From an uncultured bacterium (GTDB lineage Bacteria > Planctomycetota > GCA-002687715), in contig CADEGH010000024.1 of assembly GCA_902826835.1 (NCBI GenBank), forward strand, positions 1 through 64,000: a stretch of 64,000 nucleotides of DNA, written 5' to 3'. Shown here piece by piece: positions 6,528 through 15,013 of this stretch. Position numbers and translations under genes: made by a program. Numbering within the stretch: the first letter of the stretch is position 1; each line of letters begins with the position of its first letter. The notes beneath the pieces are model-generated. The model saw nothing but the letters and a program-made list of their open reading frames with translations. It was not told the DNA's origin and made no database searches.

Positions 6528-9254
6528 TCACCCTCCGGAGAGGGCTCGGTTCAGGTCGAGGGTGACCAGTTCCAAAACCTCCCGGTCGCTGAGTTCGGTG
6601 ATGCTGGCCTCCGTTCCCGCCGAAAGCACATCGCGCGAGAGCGCCCGTTTGTCGCGGATGAGTCGGTCGATCTTCTCCTCGATCGTGCCCCTACAGACAA
6701 ACTTGTGAACCAGCACGTTGCGTCGCTGGCCGATGCGGAAGGCCCGATCCGTGGCCTGATCCTCGACGGCGGGATTCCACCATCGATCGAAGTGCACGAC
6801 GTGCGAAGCGGCCGTGAGGTTCAGGCCGGTGCCACCGGCCTTGATCGAGAGAACGAAAAACGAGTGATCGTCGTCGTGCTGAAACCGCTCGACCAGTTTT
6901 CGGCGGGCACCCACCGGAGTTCCGCCGTGGAGGACCAAGGGTGGCCGGCCAAAAGTCTTCGACAGGAACTCCGCCAAAGGATCCGTCAGTTCCCGAAACT
7001 GGGTGAAAATCAGGGCCTTTTCCTGCCGTCCGACGATGGGCTCGCAAATCTCCCGCAGCCGGTCGAACTTGCCGCTCTCGTCCGGGTCGTAACCGTGGTC
7101 GCCCAGCCACTGCGACGGGTGGTTGCAGATCTGCTTGAATCTCATGAGAAACGCGAGCACGAGACCGCGGCGCTGGATCCCCGTCACCGTGGTGAGAATG
7201 CCTCGAAGCTCATCCACCGACCGGGCATAGAGCGCGGCTTGTTTCTTGGTCAGGCTACAGAACGCCTGCATTTCCGTCTTTGCGGGAAGGTCCGGGACCA
7301 CGTCCGGGTCCGTCTTCATGCGGCGCAAGATGGAGGGATGCACGAGCCTGCGCAGCGCGGAGTAGTCGGAGGACGCGGATCTGCGCAGGGATTGCAAGTA
7401 GGCCGCAAATTGAGAGGCGCTTCCGAGCAGGCCAGGGGTGAGGAAATCGAAGATGGACCACAAATCACCCAGGCGGTTCTCGATGGGAGTGCCGGTGAGG
7501 GCGATGCGGCGATCGGCTTTGAGCGCCTTCACGGCGAGCGTTTGCTTCGCGCCGGGATTCTTGATGGCTTGGGCTTCGTCCACGACCAAGAATCGCCAGC
7601 GGAGCTTGGCCAACCAGGGCAAGCGCCACGGCGCAGCGTGGGTCGCGATGACGACGTCGTAGGGTGCGAGATCCGACGCCGCGAGGTCGGACCATTGATC
7701 CGCCGGCGCGGCCGAAGCATGGGCGATGAAAACGCGGAGTGACGGAGCGAAGCGATCCAGTTCGGCCTGCCAATTCCCGATGAGCGACGCCGGAACCAAG
7801 AGCAACGAGGGAGCGAGCGTCTTTTGGGACTTGGCATGCAGGAGGAGGGCGATGACCTGCACGGTCTTGCCAAGCCCCATGTCGTCGGCCAGACAAGCGC
7901 CCAGCCCGAGCGAGAGCACGAAGTCCAACCAGGAGACTCCGTCCGCTTGATAGGGGCGCAGGGTCGCTTCGAGCCCTCGCGGAGAGCGCAGGTCGCGGCG
8001 GTACGCGGGGTCGCGGAGTCCGCGGAGGGTCGTGGAAAGCCAGCGACCCGCTTTCACCTCGGCGCCGGCCTCCGCGCTCGGATTGCCCGGCTCGTGCGTA
8101 AGCGCGACCCCGCCGCCAGGGCTCACCCCCGCGAGCAGCCTCATCCCCTCGAGGAAGCTCAACCCCTCCGAGCCGCGCGTTCGTTCGACGCGCTTCCAGT
8201 GGTCCAGGACCTGCGCAAGTCGGGCGCGATCGAGATCGACCCACTGACCCTTGATGCGAACCCAGTCTTGTTCCGAGGCGAGGAGTTTCTTCAGCATGGC
8301 CGCCGACAGGACCTCGTCACCCAGGGTGACCTCGACCCTGAAGTCCATCATGGCCTCGGCGCCGACCTGCGTCGTGTCTTGATCACCAATCGTCACGGTG
8401 ACGGACGGACTGGGCGGTTTGCGCGACTTCCACCAATCAGGCACCCTCACGATGATGCCAGCGGCTTCCATGATCGGAAGTTCGACCAGGAAAGCTCGCG
8501 CCTCGCTCGGGGTCCATGCCATGGGCCGGAAGAGGCGGTGGTCCTCCTGGCGCTCTTTGACCCACGCGCTTCGTTCCGCCGCCCGCTGAAGTGGAACCAG
8601 GATCGCGAGCAACGCGGTGCGATCCTTTGTCTCGGCCGAGGCGCGCACCAACTCTCCCAGTTGGCGGTGTTTGGCTCGACCCGCAGCATCGGCGCCAACG
8701 GTATAGGTGGCGAGGAATGCGAACGGCCGTTCGGAGTCCTCCTTGCGCTCCGCCAGGCTGAACACGACTCGACCCAGGAGATTGAGCGTGGGATCGTGCT
8801 CGGCGAGCCAGGCCTGAACCGTGGTCTTGACGACGGCAATGCGGGCCCGGAATGCCTCTTGGATTTCGGTCCACCAGCGTTCGAGTAAGGGCTCCGCCAC
8901 GTACTCGGCGCCTGGCATGGGGGGCACCCCCTGCGCGAGTTTGGCGAGCGCCTCATTGGGAGCATCCAAATCCACCCGCTCTCGGAGAGATTCGAGCTCC
9001 GGGACCCCACACAGGCGAACGAGGAAGAGGCGACCCAGTTCGCGGAGGAAACAGAGACTCGCCGACTCCGTGGGCGTCGTGCGCGAGAGCGCGAGGTCCA
9101 GGAGCGCTTCCCCGTTGCCTCGATGGAAGGCCGGGCGCAAATCGGAGCGGACATCGTCGAGCCCGGCCCCCTCCTCGGCCGGAACGAGGTGCAGGTTGCC
9201 GTGAGGGGTGACGGCCGGGGTCAGGCGGATCGAAGGTTCGGAGGCGTCGGCCAT
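6528..9254 (-). CDS. SNF2-family DNA-dependent ATPase (DEAD/DEAH-box helicase)
   Basis: Protein of 908 residues. The N-terminal ~400 residues are the SNF2-associated region found in bacterial SNF2 proteins, including a WVRIKGQWVDLDRARLAQVL segment. The RecA-like core follows: Walker A DDMGLGKT at about residue 456, DEAQ box (VVDEAQAIKN) at about 559, motif III LTGTPIENRLGDLWSIFDFL, and the C-terminal helicase lobe with ALIFTQF, GGTGLNLTAASHVVHFDRWW and motif VI ATDRAFRIGQRRNV at about 832. All catalytic residues of an ATP-driven double-stranded DNA translocase are present. Cytoplasmic. It is followed 21 bp later by the SWIM gene, its usual partner. The substrate is unknown; both repair and defence roles have been suggested for such pairs. 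Confidence 0.93.
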   Translation of the reverse strand: MADASEPSIRLTPAVTPHGNLHLVPAEEGAGLDDVRSDLRPAFHRGNGEALLDLALSRTTPTESASLCFLRELGRLFLVRLCGVPELESLRERVDLDAPNEALAKLAQGVPPMPGAEYVAEPLLERWWTEIQEAFRARIAVVKTTVQAWLAEHDPTLNLLGRVVFSLAERKEDSERPFAFLATYTVGADAAGRAKHRQLGELVRASAETKDRTALLAILVPLQRAAERSAWVKERQEDHRLFRPMAWTPSEARAFLVELPIMEAAGIIVRVPDWWKSRKPPSPSVTVTIGDQDTTQVGAEAMMDFRVEVTLGDEVLSAAMLKKLLASEQDWVRIKGQWVDLDRARLAQVLDHWKRVERTRGSEGLSFLEGMRLLAGVSPGGGVALTHEPGNPSAEAGAEVKAGRWLSTTLRGLRDPAYRRDLRSPRGLEATLRPYQADGVSWLDFVLSLGLGACLADDMGLGKTVQVIALLLHAKSQKTLAPSLLLVPASLIGNWQAELDRFAPSLRVFIAHASAAPADQWSDLAASDLAPYDVVIATHAAPWRLPWLAKLRWRFLVVDEAQAIKNPGAKQTLAVKALKADRRIALTGTPIENRLGDLWSIFDFLTPGLLGSASQFAAYLQSLRRSASSDYSALRRLVHPSILRRMKTDPDVVPDLPAKTEMQAFCSLTKKQAALYARSVDELRGILTTVTGIQRRGLVLAFLMRFKQICNHPSQWLGDHGYDPDESGKFDRLREICEPIVGRQEKALIFTQFRELTDPLAEFLSKTFGRPPLVLHGGTPVGARRKLVERFQHDDDHSFFVLSIKAGGTGLNLTAASHVVHFDRWWNPAVEDQATDRAFRIGQRRNVLVHKFVCRGTIEEKIDRLIRDKRALSRDVLSAGTEASITELSDREVLELVTLDLNRALSGG

Positions 9255-9324
9255 ACGGCGCCGACCCTACCGGGCGGAGGGCTCACCGCAAATTGCGAGT
9301 CCGGCGGCGCGGCGAGGGATCCGG

Positions 9325-10104
9325 TCACATCGTGATCGAGAAGTTTTGGACCGAGGAGGCCCGGACCGCACCGAGAGGCGATTGGACCACCGCTTGAACG
9401 TGGAGCGGTTTGCAGAGGAGGGCGGGGAGGTTGGGGATCTCGACGGAAAGTTGGGCTGAGCCGGTCAAGTCGAGGAAGCCCTGGAAGTTGGTGAAGAGGA
9501 GCGGATCGGGGGTCGGGAAACTCAGGAAGAAGAGGAAGTCGGGGTCGAGGGAGACAAACAGGTTGGGCAGCGCTTGGAAACCGGTGTTCGTCGTGAACGA
9601 AGCCGCGGCGGCGTAGTAGGCGGAAGGGACTGAGGGCGAAAACAGACTAAGCGGCAAGCTCTGGCCGATACGAGCCGGGACGGTGGACGTCAGCCGCGGT
9701 TCGTTGAGCCCAATGTGGAAGGGGAAGTATTCGGAACGGAAGGAGGACGAGGGGTCGTAGTAGGAGACCCGGACGTAGTAAAGCCCGGGTCCGATATTCG
9801 GCGCGAGGCCCCACGCGCTCGTGCTGGTTTGGCAGGGGCCGAGATTGGTCAGCACGAGGAGGCAGAACGGGCCATCCACGATCGGGCCGCTCGGCGACCC
9901 TTGGACGATGCCCTCGAAATTGCAACTGGACGGGAAGGTCAGCGTGACACCATTCGCCTCGGTGACCGCGATGGACAGAGTTCCGCCGACGGGGACGACC
10001 GCCGGAGAAAGGACCACCGAAACACCCTGGGCACTCAGACTCGAAACCAGCAGCAAAAGAACTGAAGCCATGCACGACTTGGGCAAGTGAGGATCTCCCA
10101 TCAC
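9325..10104 (-). CDS. Secreted beta-sandwich protein
   Basis: Protein of up to 259 residues. A signal peptide (ASVLLLLVSSLSAQG) lies at about residues 13-26. The start could be the first ATG or the one at residue 12; neither has a strong ribosome site. The body is beta-rich, with Ig-like segments (GTLSIAVTEANGVTLTFPSS). The C-terminus (GSAQLSVEIPNLPALLCKPL, then HVQAVV) resembles that of the LamG protein at 4318-5466. No enzymatic motif is visible. It faces away from the tandem-duplicated gene, and a fragment of it was copied into the duplication (12604-12698). Function unknown; likely exported surface or matrix protein. Confidence 0.7.
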   Translation of the reverse strand: MMGDPHLPKSCMASVLLLLVSSLSAQGVSVVLSPAVVPVGGTLSIAVTEANGVTLTFPSSCNFEGIVQGSPSGPIVDGPFCLLVLTNLGPCQTSTSAWGLAPNIGPGLYYVRVSYYDPSSSFRSEYFPFHIGLNEPRLTSTVPARIGQSLPLSLFSPSVPSAYYAAAASFTTNTGFQALPNLFVSLDPDFLFFLSFPTPDPLLFTNFQGFLDLTGSAQLSVEIPNLPALLCKPLHVQAVVQSPLGAVRASSVQNFSITM

Positions 10105-10438
10105 TGATGAACTCGGAGCGGCGTAGGAGCCTACATCTTACGATCCGCAGGTGACAGGCGTTGGAGGCGAGGATGATCGCCAGGGAAGCGTGCCAGTGGT
10201 TGAAGGGAAAGCCGAAGGCACGGTGAGAAAGTCCCGTGATGAGTGGACTGAACGGCGGGATTCGCAACGGTGAGGTTCCCCGGATTCCGCAATTTCGGTG
10301 GCCGTACGCAGCGGCCTGCATGCAATGGGGCGTGTGATTGAGGCCTGAACCGCCCTTCGGTTGCCGCCCCGTTTCCGAAGGTTCGGAATGCTCTTCCCGG
10401 TTGTCCCCCTCCTCGTGTACCGTGCGACTGCCAGCAAC

Positions 10439-10474
10439 GGCGGAGTCCGCCGGTGCGGCCTCGCCCTCGGCGAG
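10439..10474 (+). promoter_or_regulatory. Two stem-loops in the leader of secreted paralogue 1
   Basis: GGCGGAGTCCGCC (10439-10451) and CTCGCCCTCGGCGAG (10460-10474) are perfect short inverted repeats about 115 bp upstream of the start codon. Both are unchanged in the second copy (12968-12980 and 12989-13003), although the sequence around them has diverged. They may be transcribed leader structures that affect expression. This is inferred from conservation between only two copies. Confidence 0.35.
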
Positions 10475-10589
10475 ATTGATGCTTGCCCCTGGCCTGCTCG
10501 AATCTCCGAATGCCGTTCGCCCGGTGAGCCTCCCGGTGAGGCTCGGGATTCGGGTGGTCCGTACTCCCGCTGTTTGGAGACGTTTGTCC

Positions 10590-12392
10590 ATGAAGCGTTT
10601 GCTCCCCCTCTGTCTTGCCGCGTTCGCCAGCACGGCGATCGCCCAGACCTACGTCAACGGTCCCTTTGTCACCCACCCTGGCGCCTACGCATGCGTCCTG
10701 CCCGTGCCCTCGGGCGACGGAAGCATTCTTGAAACCCTGGCTCCGATGGGTCTCACGACCCTCGGCACCACCGCCAGCAACACAATCCGACTTGCCGACG
10801 ATTTCGTCGTGCCCTTCGGTGAGGTGTGGACGCTCAACACCATCAAGGTCTACGCGTACCAGACTATCGCGGGGAATGCGACCGCCAGCGGCCTCACCGC
10901 CGGCAACTACCGCATCTGGTGCGGAACGCCCGGCCTCGGCGGCACCATCGTGGCCGACTTCAGCGCCGCGAGTCAGTGGGTCTCCTCGACTTGGACCGGT
11001 GCATACCGCACGACCGACGCCGTTTTGGCGGCCGGAACCCAGTGCGCCGCCGCCAATGTCCAACGCAAGATCATGGACGTGGTCATGGCCGGCAACAGCA
11101 TCGCCCTCCCGGCCGGCACCTATTGGCTCGACTTTGCCCTCACTGGCAACGCTGCCTTGGGTGGCCCCTTTGTCCCTCCGATCTCCATCCTCGGGACGCG
11201 CCGCTCGGGCAACGGCCGGCAGCTCACCGTGGCCACCAACACTTGGATCGACACTTCGAGCGGAGTCTCGCCAATCGAACAGGGCTTCCCCTTCGAGATC
11301 AGCTACACCGCGGCGTCTTCAGCGGCGCCGAATCCGTTCCAGCCGAACACCGTCGAAGCCAGCGTGGACTGGAACGGCGTGCAGGCCGCCGCCTGTGGCA
11401 ACGCCGCCATTTCGACGGTGTGCGTCGGCACGAACACGACCCTGAACTTCTCGAGCAGCCTTGGTGCGGCCCCCTGGGAACTCGCGTACAGCTTCATGCC
11501 AGCGGTCAGCCTCACCGGTGGCGGATTCGCCACCATGAACGGCCAAACGGTCAACCTCAACCTGCTCGACCCCGCGCTGGGCTTCCTCAACAACCAGACC
11601 TTCCCGGCCTTTGGCACGCCGCTCGGCGGCAATCCCGGGTCGTTCTCCTTCCCGGCCCCCCCGCTCGGCACCTTGACCGTCCAGGCCCTGGTGATCGGCG
11701 GTTCGCACCCGGATGGCTTCCGCCTGAGCCAAGCCGCGCAGTTGAACACGGTCAATGCCACGCCCCTCGCCTTCCCCATCGCCGGCCCGGCGACTGATGA
11801 GTCGGGCGTCGTCATCCCGCTCAACGCCGTGCCTGGTTGCTTCGGCTTGGGGATCCCGTTCTACGGCACGGTGAAAACGCAGCTCATCGTCTACTCAAAC
11901 GGCTACGTGAGCTTCGACAACTTCGGGGTGCTCGACCTGAGCCCCACCGTTCTCGAGGCGAGCGCTCGCACCACCCTCGGCTGCTGGGAGAATCTCAATC
12001 CCGGGCTGGTGGGCAGCGGCGGCATCACGATCACGAGCCCGGCGGCTGGCCAGATCTCGGTCAACTACAATGGCGTTTGGCGTTCCACTTCGGGATCGGC
12101 CACCAACAACGTCACTTACTCGATCCTGATGGACACTGCGGGCAACCTCTCGCTCCAAGGCCTGAACGGAATCCTGCCCACCCCGGCAAACGCCGTACAG
12201 GTCCTCGGCATCTCGCCCGGCGGCTACCCGCCGGTGGGTGTCTCCACGCCGTTCGTCGCGGGCCTATTCGCGGTCCCCGCGGGATCGATGTCCTACCAGT
12301 TCACCGCGGGGGCGCCGATCACCACTCCGGCGGTGTCGACGATCACCCTCACTCCGGACGGACTCGGTGGCTACATGGGCAACGCACTCTGA
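10590..12392 (+). CDS. Secreted paralogue 1 (600 residues, tandem-duplicated)
   Basis: Protein of 600 residues. The start at 10590 is preceded by GGAGA with nine-base spacing and opens a clear signal peptide (KRLLPLCLAAFASTAIAQ). An upstream in-frame extension of 84 residues has no support. After the signal come beta-rich stretches: an N-terminal domain (ADDFVVPFGEVWTLNTIKVY), a middle domain with FNPFxPN-like spacing, and a C-terminal half where FYGTVKTQLIVYSNGYVSFD resembles extracellular NIDO-like folds. No catalytic motif or membrane anchor is seen. The second half is identical to paralogue 2 at 13107-14909, while the first half differs at scattered positions. A more distant relative lies at 32266-33996. 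Likely an abundant exported or cell-surface protein of a planctomycete-type family; role unknown. Confidence 0.8.
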   Translation: MKRLLPLCLAAFASTAIAQTYVNGPFVTHPGAYACVLPVPSGDGSILETLAPMGLTTLGTTASNTIRLADDFVVPFGEVWTLNTIKVYAYQTIAGNATASGLTAGNYRIWCGTPGLGGTIVADFSAASQWVSSTWTGAYRTTDAVLAAGTQCAAANVQRKIMDVVMAGNSIALPAGTYWLDFALTGNAALGGPFVPPISILGTRRSGNGRQLTVATNTWIDTSSGVSPIEQGFPFEISYTAASSAAPNPFQPNTVEASVDWNGVQAAACGNAAISTVCVGTNTTLNFSSSLGAAPWELAYSFMPAVSLTGGGFATMNGQTVNLNLLDPALGFLNNQTFPAFGTPLGGNPGSFSFPAPPLGTLTVQALVIGGSHPDGFRLSQAAQLNTVNATPLAFPIAGPATDESGVVIPLNAVPGCFGLGIPFYGTVKTQLIVYSNGYVSFDNFGVLDLSPTVLEASARTTLGCWENLNPGLVGSGGITITSPAAGQISVNYNGVWRSTSGSATNNVTYSILMDTAGNLSLQGLNGILPTPANAVQVLGISPGGYPPVGVSTPFVAGLFAVPAGSMSYQFTAGAPITTPAVSTITLTPDGLGGYMGNAL

Positions 12393-12433
12393 TTCCTGGC
12401 TGACCATTCTCTGAAGGAGCCCCCTTCAGACGA

Positions 12434-12467
12434 ACGGGCCCACGAGGTTGCGACCTCGCGGGCCCGT
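12434..12467. terminator. Intrinsic terminator after paralogue 1
   Basis: ACGGGCCC and GGGCCCGT form the stem, continuing inward with only partial pairing, followed by TTTC. It lies about 40 bp after the stop codon and is a near copy of the stem-loop at 14951-14984. Here two bases of the left arm differ (CCCACGAGG in place of CCCGCAAGG). Confidence 0.75.
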
Positions 12468-12496
12468 TTCCATTCACCCAACGAAGAACATCCGGC

Positions 12497-12603
12497 TCAG
12501 GCGTGCATGAAGGCGGCCTTGGCGCGGGCACCCTCCTTCAGGAAGGTGTCGAGGCCAATGCGCATGTCCTTCGTGCGGCAGACGTCGCCAAAGGCGGCGT
12601 TTT
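12497..12603 (-). pseudogene. Truncated 3' end of the dehydrogenase/hydratase gene (duplication remnant)
   Basis: This stretch matches 15014-15120, the last ~35 codons and stop of the intact gene, with only scattered substitutions; the encoded end reads GDVCRTKDMRIGLDTFLKEG. Homology stops abruptly at 12603 and continues into an unrelated gene fragment, marking the duplication junction. It has no start of its own and is not expected to function. Confidence 0.85.
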
Positions 12604-12698
12604 GGGAGACAAAGAGGTTGGGCAGCGCCTGGAATCCGGTGTTCGTCGTGAACGATGCGGAGGTGCGTAGGAGGCGGGGGGCACCGAGGGCGCGAGCA
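12604..12698 (-). pseudogene. Fragment of the secreted beta-sandwich gene (duplication remnant)
   Basis: Positions 12604-12655 match 9549-9600 closely and encode SFTTNTGFQALPNLFVS. Similarity fades until about 12698, after which the sequence matches the region upstream of that gene (from about 10172). An internal deletion of roughly 530 bp therefore removed the rest of the copied gene. The 5' and 3' ends of the gene are both missing. Confidence 0.8.
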
Positions 12699-13106
12699 GG
12701 ATAGATCGCCGGGGACGCATGCCAGCGATAGGAGGGAAGGCCGAGGCAATGTGAGAGAGTCCCGTGATGAGTGGAGTGAACGACGGGAGTCGCAGCGGTG
12801 ATGTTCCGAGGATTCCGCAATTTCGATGGTTGAGCGAGGCGGCCGGACCAAGGCGACGTCTCTGATTTTCGCCTAAGCAGCCCCTCGGATACCGTCCTCC
12901 TCTCCGCAGGTTCGGAATGTTCTTCCCAATTGTCCCCCTCCTGGCGTAGTTTTCGTCGGCCAGTAACGGCGGAGTCCGCCGGTGCGGCCTCGCCCTCGGC
13001 GAGATGGATGCTTGCCCCTGGCCTACTCAAATCTCCGAATGCCGTTCGCCCGGTGAGGCTCGGGATTCGAGTGGTCCGAACTGCCGCTGTTTGGAGACGT
13101 TTGTCC

Positions 13107-14909
13107 ATGAAGCGTTTGCTCCCCCTCTGTCTTGCCGCGCTCGCTAGCACGGCGATCGCCCAGACCTACGTCAGCGGTCCCTTTGTCACTAGCCCTGGCG
13201 CGTACGCATGCGGCCTGATCGTACCCTCGGGCGACGGAAGCATTCTCGAGACCCTGGCTCCCATGGGTCTCACTACCCTCGGAACCACCGCCAGCAACAC
13301 AATCCGACTCGCCGACGACTTCGTAGTCCCCTTCGGTGAGGTGTGGACGCTCAACACCATCAAGGTCTACGCGTACCAGACCATCGCCGGGAATGCGACC
13401 ACCAGCGGCTTCACCGCCGGCAACTACCGCATTTGGTGCGGAACGCCCGGCCTCGGCGGCACCATCGTGGCCGACTTCAGCGCCGCGAGTCAGTGGATCT
13501 CCTCGACTTGGACCGGTGCATACCGCACGACCGACGTCGTCATGGCGGCGGGAACCCAGTGCGCCGCCGCGAATGTCCAACGCAAAATCATGGACGTGAT
13601 CATGGCCGGCAACGGCATCGCTCTCCCGGCCGGCACCTACTGGCTCGACTTCGCCCTCACTGGAAATGCTGCCTTGGGTGGCCCCTTTGTCCCTCCGATC
13701 TCCATCCCCGGGACGCGCCGCACCGGCAACGGTCGGCAGCTCACCGTGGCCACCAACACGTGGGTTGACGCTTCGGGCGGTGTGTCGCCGATCGAGCAGG
13801 GTTTCCCCTTCGAGATCAGCTACACCGCGGCGTCTTCCGCCGCGGCCAATCCGTTCCAGCCGAACACCGTCGAAGCCAGCGTGGACTGGAACGGCGTGCA
13901 GGCCGCCGCCTGTGGCAACGCCGCCATTTCGACGGTGTGCGTCGGCACGAACACGACCCTGAACTTCTCGAGCAGCCTTGGTGCGGCCCCCTGGGAACTC
14001 GCGTACAGCTTCATGCCAGCGGTCAGCCTCACCGGTGGCGGATTCGCCACCATGAACGGCCAAACGGTCAACCTCAACCTGCTCGACCCCGCGCTGGGCT
14101 TCCTCAACAACCAGACCTTCCCGGCCTTTGGCACGCCGCTCGGCGGCAATCCCGGGTCGTTCTCCTTCCCGGCCCCCCCGCTCGGCACCTTGACCGTCCA
14201 GGCCCTGGTGATCGGCGGTTCGCACCCGGATGGCTTCCGCCTGAGCCAAGCCGCGCAGTTGAACACGGTCAATGCCACGCCCCTCGCCTTCCCCATCGCC
14301 GGCCCGGCGACTGATGAGTCGGGCGTCGTCATCCCGCTCAACGCCGTGCCTGGTTGCTTCGGCTTGGGGATCCCGTTCTACGGCACGGTGAAAACGCAGC
14401 TCATCGTCTACTCAAACGGCTACGTGAGCTTCGACAACTTCGGGGTGCTCGACCTGAGCCCCACCGTTCTCGAGGCGAGCGCTCGCACCACCCTCGGCTG
14501 CTGGGAGAATCTCAATCCCGGGCTGGTGGGCAGCGGCGGCATCACGATCACGAGCCCGGCGGCTGGCCAGATCTCGGTCAACTACAATGGCGTTTGGCGT
14601 TCCACTTCGGGATCGGCCACCAACAACGTCACTTACTCGATCCTGATGGACACTGCGGGCAACCTCTCGCTCCAAGGCCTGAACGGAATCCTGCCCACCC
14701 CGGCAAACGCCGTACAGGTCCTCGGCATCTCGCCCGGCGGCTACCCGCCGGTGGGTGTCTCCACGCCGTTCGTCGCGGGCCTATTCGCGGTCCCCGCGGG
14801 ATCGATGTCCTACCAGTTCACCGCGGGGGCGCCGATCACCACTCCGGCGGTGTCGACGATCACCCTCACTCCGGACGGACTCGGTGGCTACATGGGCAAC
14901 GCACTCTGA
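13107..14909 (+). CDS. Secreted paralogue 2 (600 residues, tandem-duplicated)
   Basis: Protein of 600 residues, the same length as paralogue 1, with the same GGAGA ribosome site, signal peptide (KRLLPLCLAALASTAIAQ) and domain plan. Differences are confined to the first ~245 residues (for example TYVSGPFVTSPGAYACGLIV in place of TYVNGPFVTHPGAYACVLPV). From NPFQPN onward the two proteins are identical, and the DNA from 13848 matches 11331 onward without a difference that I can see until just past the stop. The leader lacks a 12-bp element present in copy 1. Exported protein of unknown function; two functional copies may raise dosage or allow diversification of the N-terminal domain. Confidence 0.8.
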   Translation: MKRLLPLCLAALASTAIAQTYVSGPFVTSPGAYACGLIVPSGDGSILETLAPMGLTTLGTTASNTIRLADDFVVPFGEVWTLNTIKVYAYQTIAGNATTSGFTAGNYRIWCGTPGLGGTIVADFSAASQWISSTWTGAYRTTDVVMAAGTQCAAANVQRKIMDVIMAGNGIALPAGTYWLDFALTGNAALGGPFVPPISIPGTRRTGNGRQLTVATNTWVDASGGVSPIEQGFPFEISYTAASSAAANPFQPNTVEASVDWNGVQAAACGNAAISTVCVGTNTTLNFSSSLGAAPWELAYSFMPAVSLTGGGFATMNGQTVNLNLLDPALGFLNNQTFPAFGTPLGGNPGSFSFPAPPLGTLTVQALVIGGSHPDGFRLSQAAQLNTVNATPLAFPIAGPATDESGVVIPLNAVPGCFGLGIPFYGTVKTQLIVYSNGYVSFDNFGVLDLSPTVLEASARTTLGCWENLNPGLVGSGGITITSPAAGQISVNYNGVWRSTSGSATNNVTYSILMDTAGNLSLQGLNGILPTPANAVQVLGISPGGYPPVGVSTPFVAGLFAVPAGSMSYQFTAGAPITTPAVSTITLTPDGLGGYMGNAL

Positions 14910-14950
14910 TTCCTGGTTGACCATTCTCTGAAGGAGCCCCCTTCAGACGA

Positions 14951-14984
14951 ACGGGCCCGCAAGGTTGCGACCTCGCGGGCCCGT
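14951..14984. terminator. Bidirectional intrinsic terminator between convergent genes
   Basis: The perfect inverted repeat ACGGGCCCGC / GCGGGCCCGT encloses a 14-base loop that can itself pair in part, and is followed by TTT on the plus strand. It sits between paralogue 2 and the dehydrogenase/hydratase gene, which converge, and probably serves both. Confidence 0.8.
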
Positions 14985-15013
14985 TTCCATTCACCGAACG
15001 AAGAACATCCGGC

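Larger units (their letters stand above)
9549..12603. repeat. Tandem segmental duplication, unit 1
   Basis: This unit starts inside the secreted-protein gene (9325-10104) and ends with a copy of the last ~107 bp of the dehydrogenase/hydratase gene. Unit 2 begins at 12604 with sequence matching 9549 onward (GGGAGACAAA, then GGTTGGGCAGCGC). From gene start to the distal end, unit 2 repeats unit 1 at a constant offset of 2517 bp. Unit 1 is about 540 bp longer because unit 2 has lost a piece corresponding to about 9643-10172. Confidence 0.85.

Noticed and set aside
5853..7742. Long plus-strand frames opposite the SWIM and SNF2 genes
   Set aside because: No protein-like composition and no ribosome site; the minus strand has unmistakable helicase motifs.
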